6,171 nucleotides of DNA from Archaeoglobus sp. (GTDB lineage: Archaea > Halobacteriota > Archaeoglobi > Archaeoglobales > Archaeoglobaceae). This document shows, one piece after another, positions 1 to 4,972 of this stretch. The DNA is taken from positions 1 through 6,171 of the forward strand of contig QNXS01000090.1 of assembly GCA_003978865.1 (NCBI GenBank), written 5' to 3'. The notes under the pieces were generated by a model. The model ran no database searches. It had not been told where the DNA came from and was given only the letters and a program-made list of their open reading frames with translations. Position 1 is the first letter of the stretch. Each line of letters opens with the position of its first letter. Position numbers and translations under genes: made by a program.

Positions 1-9
1 TTAGTAACT

Positions 10-1002
10 TTACAGTATTATCTCTATGCCGAGCTTCTCTGCAAGCTCCTTGTATCTGTTTCTGATAGTAACTTCCGTTACTCCAGCAACTTCAGCAACC
101 TCTCTCTGTGTTCTTCTTTCTCCACCAAGTATGGAGGCTATATAAATTGCTGCGGCTGATACTCCTGTCGGACCTCTCCCGCTTGTAAGTTCCTTTTCCT
201 CAGCCTTCTTTATGATTTCTATAGCCTTCTTTTGAACGTCTCCGCTCAAACCAAGTGCAGCACAAAATCTTGGTACATAGTCAGCCGGAGATGTAGGTAC
301 AAGTTTCAAACCAAGCTCTCTCGCTATAAACCTATAAGTTCTACCTATCTCTTTCCTATCAACTCTGGAATAGTGAGCTATTTCATCCAACGTTCTCGGC
401 ACACCAGCCTGTCTGCATGCAGCATACAGCGCCGCAGCAACAACTCCCTCAATACTTCTGCCTCTTATAAGGTTTTTATCCACAGCTTTTCTGTAAATCA
501 CTGATGCTGTTTCTCTTACAGGTTTTGGCAAACCAAGAGCAGATGCCATCCTGTCAAGTTCGCTAAGAGCGAAGGCGAGGTTTCTTTCAGTAGCATTACT
601 TATTCTTATTCTTCTCTGCCACTTCCTCAATCTGAAAAGCTGAGCTCTATTTCTTACAGATATTGATTTTCCATAGTAGTCCTTGTTACTCCAATCGATT
701 ATTGTGGTAAGACCTTTATCGTGAATTGTGTAAGTGATCGGAGCTCCAACTCTACTTCTTTTTTCTTTCTGTTCACTGTCAAAAGCTCTCCACTCAGGTC
801 CAGCATCTATGTACGTCTCCTCTATAACGAGCCCACAGTCCTGGCATATAAACTCACCTCTGCGATAATCCCTAATAAGTCTCGGACTACCACATTCAGG
901 ACAAACATCAAGTGTATCTTCTCTTTCTACCTCTTTTCTTTCTACTTCTTTCTCCTTTTCTTTCTCCTTTTCTACTTCCTTTACCTTTTCTATCTCCGCC
1001 AT
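10..1002 (-). CDS. tfb: Transcription initiation factor B (TFB, archaeal TFIIB)
   Basis: TFB binds the TBP-TATA complex and recruits RNA polymerase. The 330-residue protein has an N-terminal zinc ribbon (C34, C37, C53, C56), then a linker/B-finger region (about 60-115) and two cyclin-fold repeats (about 130-225 and 228-325). The last repeat ends in a helix-turn-helix that normally reads the BRE (VAEVAGVTEVTIRNRYKEL). The ATG at 1002 was chosen because GGTGGTGGG lies just upstream (1005-1013, minus strand) and no ATG, GTG or TTG occurs in frame between it and the zinc ribbon. In-frame ATGs further upstream would add an implausible segment containing WWW. Residues 1-31 are a Lys/Glu/Val-rich low-complexity extension lying wholly inside the end of gar1, so this gene overlaps gar1 by 95 nt. 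No separate promoter is visible, so it is probably co-transcribed with gar1 and translationally coupled. The family call is firm. The start is quite secure, although it forces the unusual overlap. Confidence 0.96.
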   Translation of the reverse strand: MAEIEKVKEVEKEKEKEKEVERKEVEREDTLDVCPECGSPRLIRDYRRGEFICQDCGLVIEETYIDAGPEWRAFDSEQKEKRSRVGAPITYTIHDKGLTTIIDWSNKDYYGKSISVRNRAQLFRLRKWQRRIRISNATERNLAFALSELDRMASALGLPKPVRETASVIYRKAVDKNLIRGRSIEGVVAAALYAACRQAGVPRTLDEIAHYSRVDRKEIGRTYRFIARELGLKLVPTSPADYVPRFCAALGLSGDVQKKAIEIIKKAEEKELTSGRGPTGVSAAAIYIASILGGERRTQREVAEVAGVTEVTIRNRYKELAEKLGIEIIL

Positions 1003-1234
1003 AACCCACCACCACAAACAATTCATCAAAAACAAATTTCTCAATATCGTTTTTATTTTCAAGTCTGACAACAGCAAAAGGAGATTTTACCGGGCCTATG
1101 ATATCATAGACGTATCCTACTTTTTGCATTTTACTGTTAACAACTTCATCTCCAATACGGGGCAAATTTTTGATGGGAACAACCATATTCCCCGTTTTCG
1201 AAGGATATCCCTTACCAAGTTTTTTTAGTTTCAT
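908..1234 (-). CDS. gar1: H/ACA RNP subunit Gar1 (rRNA pseudouridylation)
   Basis: Gar1 is part of the H/ACA ribonucleoprotein, where it binds the Cbf5 pseudouridine synthase and aids substrate turnover in RNA-guided pseudouridylation. The protein has 108 residues. Residues 1-76 form the small beta-barrel core; the signature is IGDEVVNSKMQKVGYVYDII followed by GPVKSPFAVVRLE (27-59). Residues 79-108 are a strongly basic tail with 16 Lys/Arg among 30 residues, Gly-rich, and two tandem RKGE units (88-95). Archaeal Gar1 is usually little more than the core, so this tail is long and resembles the Gly/Arg-rich tails of eukaryotic Gar1. The tail is encoded by DNA that also encodes the TFB N-terminus in another frame. 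The start is supported by GGGAG at 1239-1243 (minus strand), 4 nt before the ATG. It is the first gene of a probable gar1-tfb operon, expressed from the divergent region at 1235-1439. Confidence 0.92.
   Translation of the reverse strand: MKLKKLGKGYPSKTGNMVVPIKNLPRIGDEVVNSKMQKVGYVYDIIGPVKSPFAVVRLENKNDIEKFVFDELFVVVGYGGDRKGKGSRKGERKGERSRKKRGRKRRYT
949..972 (-). repeat. 12-bp perfect tandem duplication inside the gar1/tfb overlap
   Basis: TTTCTCCTTTTC (plus-strand reading) occurs at 949-960 and again at 961-972 with no mismatch. It lies within a longer tract, about 918-998, that is mostly purine on the coding strand. Because 12 is a multiple of three, the duplication keeps both overlapping genes open. 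It adds Glu-Lys pairs to the TFB N-terminus and gives two RKGE units in the Gar1 tail. Confidence 0.9.
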
Positions 1235-1238
1235 GGGT

Positions 1239-1243
1239 CTCCC
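1239..1243 (-). promoter_or_regulatory. Ribosome binding site of gar1
   Basis: GGGAG on the minus strand, 4 nt upstream of the gar1 ATG. It fixes the start at 1234. Confidence 0.6.
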
Positions 1244-1266
1244 AATAACAAGACCTTTTATCGAAA

Positions 1267-1276
1267 GATATATATT
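1267..1276 (-). promoter_or_regulatory. Candidate TATA box of gar1-tfb, proximal
   Basis: AATATATATC on the minus strand, centred about 37 bp before the gar1 ATG. Initiation about 26 bp downstream would give a leader of roughly 10 nt that still contains the GGGAG site. The flank in the BRE position (CACTCGG) is not A-rich, so this is the weaker of two candidates for this operon. Confidence 0.4.
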
Positions 1277-1291
1277 CCGAGTGTGTTTTCG

Positions 1292-1308
1292 AGTATATAT
1301 ACTTTTCG
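1292..1308 (-). promoter_or_regulatory. Candidate BRE + TATA box of gar1-tfb, distal
   Basis: On the minus strand CGAAA (1304-1308) is followed by AGTATATATACT (1292-1303), a good BRE-plus-TATA arrangement. Initiation about 26 bp downstream falls near 1271 and gives a leader of about 37 nt. The TATA core is itself a perfect 12-bp palindrome, so it could also be read from the plus strand, but no gene start lies at a suitable distance on that side. Confidence 0.5.
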
Positions 1309-1332
1309 GTTAAAAAAATTATTCTCGAAGTG

Positions 1333-1403
1333 TTTACCGAATTACCAAGATAGAAAACTGTAACGTACGTTGGGTATAAATTACCAGTCCTTCGTTCGGT
1401 AAA
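1333..1403. promoter_or_regulatory. Possible operator region around the DIPP synthase promoter
   Basis: Three kinds of symmetry surround the plus-strand TATA box at 1375-1382. TTTACCGAA (1333-1341) and TTCGGTAAA (1395-1403) are a perfect 9-bp inverted pair; the second copy sits at the predicted transcription start. AATTACCA occurs as a direct repeat at 1340-1347 and 1379-1386, and the second copy overlaps the TATA box. AACGTACGTT (1362-1371) is a perfect 10-bp palindrome in the BRE position. Such elements could bind a repressor or activator, but no regulator is identifiable in the window. Confidence 0.4.
1375..1382 (+). promoter_or_regulatory. TATA box of the DIPP synthase gene
   Basis: TATAAATT lies 65 bp before the ATG at 1440. 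A transcript starting about 26 bp downstream, near 1403, would have a leader of about 37 nt carrying the GGAGAG ribosome binding site at 1428-1433. Confidence 0.6.
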
Positions 1404-1427
1404 TTAAAAACAATTACACAAAACACC

Positions 1428-1433
1428 GGAGAG
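1428..1433 (+). promoter_or_regulatory. Ribosome binding site of the DIPP synthase gene
   Basis: GGAGAG, 6 nt before the ATG at 1440. It supports this start. Confidence 0.6.
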
Positions 1434-1439
1434 AGAAGT

Positions 1440-2744
1440 ATGAAAGCTGTAATCTTGGCATCCGGACAGGGATCGAGAATGGGTTACAAATTAAAACCTA
1501 TGCTTAAAGTCGCTGGAAGAAAAATTATTGATAGAACGATCATTCTTTTAAAACCATATGTCAACGAGTTTGTGTTCGTTATTAGAAAAGATTGCAGAGA
1601 AATTGAAGAATACCTTGAAAGGCACTGGAAAGGTTTAATTAAATATAAAATCGTCAAAAATCCAGAACCTGAGAGAGGAAATGGTTATACGTTACTTTTG
1701 GCTTCGGAAGTTGTTGGTAAAGATGAATTTATACTTACAATGGGTGATCACATTTATTCAAAAAATTTTGTGGAGAAGGCAGTTAAGCTAAAAGGATTGA
1801 TCGGTGACTTCAACCCAAAGTACATTGATGTAAGTGAAGCTACAAAAGTTAGGGTTGAAATCGGAAAAACTGGAAAAAGAGTGAAAGATATAGGGAAAAA
1901 GCTAAAAACTTTTGACTGCCTTGATACTGGCTTCTTTATTCTTGACAACAAGGCTTTTGAGGTTGCAAGAAGAGTTGCAGAAAGAAAGAAAATAGTGGAG
2001 CTTTCTGATGTTATCAGAGAACTGAAGCCAGAAGTTAGTGAAGTGTCTGGAGAACTGTGGATAGACATTGACACTCCAGATGACTTGAAGGTAGCAAGAA
2101 AACTACTTGTAAGACTGAGCATTAAAAGTATAGGTGATGGTTATATATCAAGACATCTAAACAGAAAAATATCAACCAAGATCTCTGAGTACCTTGTTGA
2201 TTATATAACACCCAATCAGGCAACTATGATTGCATTCTTTGTGGGATTGTTGTCATCTCTCTTAGTATTTTTCAATCTACCTGCTGCTGGCATACTTTAT
2301 CAGTTCAGCTCCATACTCGATGGAATAGACGGTGAGATAGCAAGAGCATCTCTCAGAACGTCCAAGTTTGGTGAGTGGGTAGATTCAATATTAGATCGGT
2401 ACGTCGATTTTTTCTTCTTACTGTCTGTATCCTTATACTTAATTAAACAAAATATGTTTCTAACAGCAGAGCTAATAATTGCCATGTTTGCATTATTTGG
2501 AAGTATCATGGTAAGCTATTCTACAGAGAAATTTAAAGCTTCCTATAGCAGAAGTGCTTATGAATGTGTTAGTAGTTTGAGATATATACCGGGAAAGAGA
2601 GATGAAAGAATATTTTTGGAAACTCTGCTATGCATACTAAACAGACCTTTAATGCTATTAGTTTTGATTGGCGTACTGAGTAACATCAAAGTTATAGCTA
2701 CGTTTGTAGCTATTACCGTGAACAGATGTACACTTGGAGAATAA
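1440..2744 (+). CDS. Bifunctional CTP:inositol-1-phosphate cytidylyltransferase / DIPP synthase (IPCT/DIPPS)
   Basis: This fused enzyme makes the precursor of di-myo-inositol-1,1'-phosphate, a compatible solute of hyperthermophiles. The cytosolic N-terminal domain (about 1-225) makes CDP-inositol from CTP and L-myo-inositol-1-phosphate. The membrane domain (about 245-430) transfers its phosphoinositol group to a second inositol-1-phosphate. The N-terminus has the nucleotidyltransferase loop ILASGQGSRMG (5-15) with K19/P20, the metal-site MGDH (101-104, D103) and the acidic IDIDTPDD (208-215). The C-terminal domain carries the complete CDP-alcohol phosphatidyltransferase motif: D294, D297, G298, A301, R302, G311, D315 and D319. 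About six hydrophobic helices fill about 250-430. The length of 434 fits the fused form of the family, and both active sites look intact. GGAGAG at 1428-1433 supports the start. It is transcribed divergently from gar1-tfb. No inositol-1-phosphate synthase gene is adjacent in this window. The main alternative is a fused enzyme with a different polyol-phosphate substrate. Confidence 0.9.
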   Translation: MKAVILASGQGSRMGYKLKPMLKVAGRKIIDRTIILLKPYVNEFVFVIRKDCREIEEYLERHWKGLIKYKIVKNPEPERGNGYTLLLASEVVGKDEFILTMGDHIYSKNFVEKAVKLKGLIGDFNPKYIDVSEATKVRVEIGKTGKRVKDIGKKLKTFDCLDTGFFILDNKAFEVARRVAERKKIVELSDVIRELKPEVSEVSGELWIDIDTPDDLKVARKLLVRLSIKSIGDGYISRHLNRKISTKISEYLVDYITPNQATMIAFFVGLLSSLLVFFNLPAAGILYQFSSILDGIDGEIARASLRTSKFGEWVDSILDRYVDFFFLLSVSLYLIKQNMFLTAELIIAMFALFGSIMVSYSTEKFKASYSRSAYECVSSLRYIPGKRDERIFLETLLCILNRPLMLLVLIGVLSNIKVIATFVAITVNRCTLGE

Positions 2745-2936
2745 AAAAGATTTAAAGATGATCCGGTCTTTGCTCCAATTTTGTACCTTCTGTTAGTTAA
2801 AAACATTCCATTCAGTAATTCATTTACTTCAACGTAAAAACTAATTTATCGAAAACTATTTCCCAGCGGTGAAACGAATAGGAAAAAATAGGAAAACAAA
2901 TAAAAAGAAAAAGCAGAAAAGTATAGAGTGGTGTAA

Positions 2937-3347
2937 ATGAGGACCCAAGTTTTGATACTTTCTGTTTTGCTGGCAGTCGCTGTGGCTGGATGTAGCTCAA
3001 CAGTAAAACCTTCGGAAAAAACATCATTCAGTAAACATGTTAATGAAACGGGAATTAATGTATACTTCTTCTACTCCCCTTCATGTCCTCACTGCGAGCA
3101 CGTATTTCCGTATGTAAAGAGTGTGGCGGCAAACTACACAAACAGTTCTGTCAGATTTTATTTCTGCAACGTCCTGCACTTAAGTGGTAAATGCAAATCT
3201 ATTGCAGAAAAATACGAAGTAGAGTGGGTACCAACAGTTATAATCAAGTACAATGGTAAAGCGATGATGCTCGTTGGAGAGAACCATATAAGGTTGTTAG
3301 GTAGAATCCTGAATGCACTTAGTAACTCAACTTCGCAGAAACAGTAA
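2937..3347 (+). CDS. Secreted thioredoxin-fold lipoprotein with a CPHC active site
   Basis: A probable extracytoplasmic thiol-disulfide protein. The 136 residues start with a lipoprotein-type signal: a hydrophobic stretch at about 5-17 and a lipobox ending in AVAGC with C19 as the lipidated residue. A single thioredoxin fold follows: a first strand INVYFFYSPS (40-49), the redox motif C50-P-H-C53 and the expected cis-proline P99 in WVPT. Two further cysteines, C77 and C86, could form a second disulfide. Four N-glycosylation sequons (N36, N66, N69, N130) are consistent with export. GAGTGGTG at 2926-2933 supports the ATG. The gene stands alone, 192 nt after the DIPP synthase gene and 61 nt before the next start, so no partner can be named. 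CPHC, rather than CGPC, points to a DsbA/DsbC-like or general oxidoreductase role, but direction and substrate cannot be read from the sequence. Confidence 0.85.
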   Translation: MRTQVLILSVLLAVAVAGCSSTVKPSEKTSFSKHVNETGINVYFFYSPSCPHCEHVFPYVKSVAANYTNSSVRFYFCNVLHLSGKCKSIAEKYEVEWVPTVIIKYNGKAMMLVGENHIRLLGRILNALSNSTSQKQ

Positions 3348-3370
3348 GACTGCGGGAGTAAGACTGTGGG
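3343..3370. repeat. 14-bp tandem duplication across the lipoprotein stop codon
   Basis: AGTAAGACTGCGGG (3343-3356) is followed directly by AGTAAGACTGTGGG (3357-3370), with one C/T mismatch. The first copy contains the TAA stop (3345-3347) of the thioredoxin-like gene. The repeat ends just before the TATA box of the next gene. It looks like a simple slippage duplication. Confidence 0.85.
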
Positions 3371-3378
3371 CAAAAATG

Positions 3379-3385
3379 TTATATT
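3379..3385 (+). promoter_or_regulatory. TATA box of the DUF2150-like gene (leaderless transcript likely)
   Basis: TTATATT is preceded by an A-rich BRE-like flank (CAAAAATG, 3371-3378). Its centre is about 27 bp before the ATG at 3409, so transcription should start at or next to the start codon. This explains why no Shine-Dalgarno sequence precedes that ATG. Confidence 0.55.
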
Positions 3386-3408
3386 CTTTTATCTCGTTTG
3401 CCCGGACA

Positions 3409-3975
3409 ATGAGTTACTATAGTATTGAAAGATTTAACAACTGGATTGAAAGAATTAGGGGATCTCACATTGATTTTAATGATCCGGAATCCTTAGTTGT
3501 ATTTGATCGTATGATGGAGGATCTGGTAGTCGCCTGTCTCAATGTAATAAAAGCGGTTAGAAGCAGAGAACTTACCAAGAGAGAGGCAATAAAAGAGTTT
3601 GAAGAAATGGAAAAAATAGTCATGAGTGACGTAGGGTTTGAAGACCCGGTTAAAAAAGAATTTTTTGAGCTAATTAGGGAAGGGCTAAAGACAATAGTCT
3701 ACTCAGCAAGATACTGTGTGGAAGGCAAGTTAAGTAAAAAAAGTTTCGAAAACCTGATAAAAGATGCTATCAAGAAGGAAGGAAAAGGTGATTTGAAGGG
3801 AGCATTCGACACAGTGGCAAGACTTGGTGCAAAAGTGTTCAGGGGTGAAAGGTTACCAAAAGATGTCTTCGCTCCGGAAAACAGTATAGTTTTGAACTGG
3901 CTGGATGGTGTTGATATAATAAACACAGTAATGTTGCTGATGGAAATAGATTCTTCTGAGGAACAGCAAAAGTAG
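3409..3975 (+). CDS. DUF2150-like archaeal protein of unknown function
   Basis: The function is unknown. The 188-residue protein looks soluble and mostly helical, with no signal or membrane segment. From memory it resembles the archaeal family DUF2150: an N-terminal FNNWIERI (8-15), a DLVVACLNVIKAV helix with alternating charged helices after it, and a C-terminal NWLDGVDIINTVM. Those proteins are about 190 residues long, which fits this start. The frame is open back to an ATG at 3313, but that would overlap the lipoprotein gene by 35 bp and add a segment unlike the family. The ATG at 3409 lies 27 bp from a TATA box, so the mRNA is probably leaderless. It lies between the lipoprotein gene and the SWIM-dUTPase pair and seems to be its own transcription unit. 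The coding call is firm; the family name is tentative. Confidence 0.75.
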   Translation: MSYYSIERFNNWIERIRGSHIDFNDPESLVVFDRMMEDLVVACLNVIKAVRSRELTKREAIKEFEEMEKIVMSDVGFEDPVKKEFFELIREGLKTIVYSARYCVEGKLSKKSFENLIKDAIKKEGKGDLKGAFDTVARLGAKVFRGERLPKDVFAPENSIVLNWLDGVDIINTVMLLMEIDSSEEQQK

Positions 3976-3983
3976 AATGGAAG

Positions 3984-4025
3984 AATAAAATAAAACTAAT
4001 AAAATAAGACTAATAAAATAAAACT
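3984..4025. repeat. Three tandem 14-bp AT-rich repeats before the SWIM gene
   Basis: AATAAAATAARACT occurs three times in a row (3984-3997, 3998-4011, 4012-4025). Only the middle copy has G at the variable position. A partial fourth unit, AATTA, follows. The array fills most of the 76-nt gap between the DUF2150-like gene and the SWIM gene, where the promoter of the latter would be expected. Each unit contains an A/T run that could act as a weak TATA element. Confidence 0.9.
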
Positions 4026-4051
4026 AATTAAAGTTTTCAGGAAAAAGATTT

Positions 4052-4381
4052 ATGTTATCTCTCAGTAAAGAGGTGGTTTCAGCCGCGAGGAGAGGTCTCA
4101 GTTATGAGTTATATCAGGCTCTGCTTTTAGAGTACGGTGGCAGAGGTGAAAAAGCGTTCTTCTACTTAAAGGAGAGAAGGATTAAAAAATACAGGGATTT
4201 CTTTGTCGTTGTCGGAACAAACGAGTACATAGTGGATGGAAACTTCTGCACATGTATGGATTTTCAGTTTAACCTGAAAGGAAAAGGTTTGTGCTCACAC
4301 ATAATTGCAGTAAGGCTTGCAAGAATTATGAAAATCTACGATTTTTATGACTGCTACTACACAGACTTCCTTAAGCGATGA
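4052..4381 (+). CDS. Small SWIM zinc-finger protein, Sws1-like motif
   Basis: SWIM domains bind zinc and mediate DNA or protein contacts. Sws1/Shu2-type SWIM proteins of eukaryotes and their archaeal relatives act with RecA-family recombinase paralogues. The protein has 109 residues. An N-terminal helical part (about 1-45) leads to a beta segment (DFFVVVGTNEYIVDG) and then the zinc motif C66-T-C68, 12 residues, C81-S-H83. A86 completes the extended form CxC...CxHxxA that is typical of the Sws1 group. The C-terminal 20 residues are rich in Tyr and Asp. AGGA at 4039-4042 is a weak ribosome binding site. The stop codon overlaps a possible ATG of the dUTPase frame (ATGA, 4378-4381), and the genes are almost certainly co-transcribed. 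A role in recombination or repair is inference from the motif and from this neighbour; no recombinase gene is in view. Confidence 0.85.
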   Translation: MLSLSKEVVSAARRGLSYELYQALLLEYGGRGEKAFFYLKERRIKKYRDFFVVVGTNEYIVDGNFCTCMDFQFNLKGKGLCSHIIAVRLARIMKIYDFYDCYYTDFLKR

Positions 4382-4422
4382 TGTCGCAAAACATTTTAGC
4401 GAAAATACTTGCATCATATTCC

Positions 4423-4920
4423 ATGAGTGTTCTATGTGACAGAGAAATTAAAAGACTTATAAAATCGAGGGGGCTGATTAGAGACTACATAGACTTAGAT
4501 AAACAGGTACAACCAAATGGTTTTGACTGTACACTAAAATCTGTTTACAGATTAACCGGAATCGGGAAAATCGATTTTGATAATGCAGAGAGAGTAATAC
4601 CAGATGCAGAAGAGATTAAATTCAATAATGACTGGGTTTTCTTGAATAGTGGAGTCTACAGAGCCAAGATAAACGAAATTATTAGTCTGCCAAAAGATAT
4701 AATGGCTCTTGCAAGACCGAGAAGTTCTATACTCAGATGTGGCGTAAATGTGTTAACTGCGGTTTGGGATGCGGGGTATACTGGAAGAAGTGAAGTTGGA
4801 ATAGTAGTTTACAACGGGGTATGGTTGAAGAAGAATGCAAGAATTGTTCAACTTGTATTCATTAGGCTTGATGAAGAAAGTCATGGATACAGTGGAATCT
4901 ACCAGAATGAAGGGTTGTAA
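4423..4920 (+). CDS. dut: dUTP diphosphatase, archaeal dCTP-deaminase-like family
   Basis: It hydrolyses dUTP to dUMP and pyrophosphate, keeping uracil out of DNA and supplying dUMP for dTMP synthesis. From the ATG at 4423 it has 165 residues, a normal length for archaeal dUTPases. Signature parts are VQPNGFDCTL near the N-terminus, the phosphate-binding ARPRSSILRCG (97-107), the motif TAVWDAGYTGRSE (112-124) with the likely catalytic D116, then VQLVFIRLD and a C-terminal GYSGIYQNEGL. In dCTP deaminases and the bifunctional Methanocaldococcus enzyme the deaminase Glu lies 10 residues after this Asp. Here that position is G126, so pure dUTPase activity is more likely than deamination. Family members start close to MSVLCDREI, which favours 4423. 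The frame also opens at 4378, where ATGA overlaps the SWIM stop; that start would add 15 residues. Neither start has a clear ribosome binding site. Confidence 0.88.
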   Translation: MSVLCDREIKRLIKSRGLIRDYIDLDKQVQPNGFDCTLKSVYRLTGIGKIDFDNAERVIPDAEEIKFNNDWVFLNSGVYRAKINEIISLPKDIMALARPRSSILRCGVNVLTAVWDAGYTGRSEVGIVVYNGVWLKKNARIVQLVFIRLDEESHGYSGIYQNEGL

Positions 4921-4938
4921 ATGTATTTTAGCAGAGAT

Positions 4939-4946
4939 AATATAAT
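4939..4946 (+). promoter_or_regulatory. TATA box of the TatD-like hydrolase gene
   Basis: AATATAAT is centred about 30 bp before the ATG at 4973, in the 52-nt gap after the dUTPase gene. The transcript would have at most a few leader bases, in line with the absence of a Shine-Dalgarno sequence at this ATG. Confidence 0.5.
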
Positions 4947-4972
4947 TAACCAGCACTCTAAAAAATAACCCT

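Noticed and set aside
721..1068. Plus-strand open frame rich in Phe, Leu and Ser opposite tfb/gar1
   Set aside because: It is the complement of the purine-rich coding tract. The Phe/Leu/Tyr-rich translation is an artefact of that composition, and strong tfb and gar1 signatures lie on the other strand.
1003..1077. Upstream in-frame ATGs for TFB (at 1077 and 1026)
   Set aside because: They would add a segment containing WWW and deepen the overlap with the conserved Gar1 core. The ATG at 1002 has a GGTGG site.
1754..2122. Minus-strand open frame within the cytidylyltransferase domain
   Set aside because: It is a shadow of a well-supported gene; the Ser/Phe/Leu-rich translation is typical of antisense reading.
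2745..2936. Possible RNA gene or promoter between the DIPP synthase and lipoprotein genes
   Set aside because: AGATGAT at 2756-2762 and GGTGAAA near 2869 resemble C boxes, but no matching D boxes are spaced for a C/D RNA and no tRNA-like fold is evident. An A-rich TATA-like run (2898-2907) is possible but indistinct from the surrounding poly-A composition.
3313..3408. Longer N-terminus for the DUF2150-like protein
   Set aside because: It would overlap the lipoprotein gene and pass through the tandem repeat, and a TATA box lies inside it. The length from 3409 fits the family.
4423..4920. Annotation as dCTP deaminase
   Set aside because: The fold family is shared, but the deaminase Glu expected 10 residues after the motif Asp is Gly here, and the C-terminal and motif sequences fit archaeal dUTPases better.
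4921..4968. 15-codon ORF right after the dUTPase stop
   Set aside because: It is very short, has no ribosome binding site, and overlaps the TATA box of the TatD-like gene.
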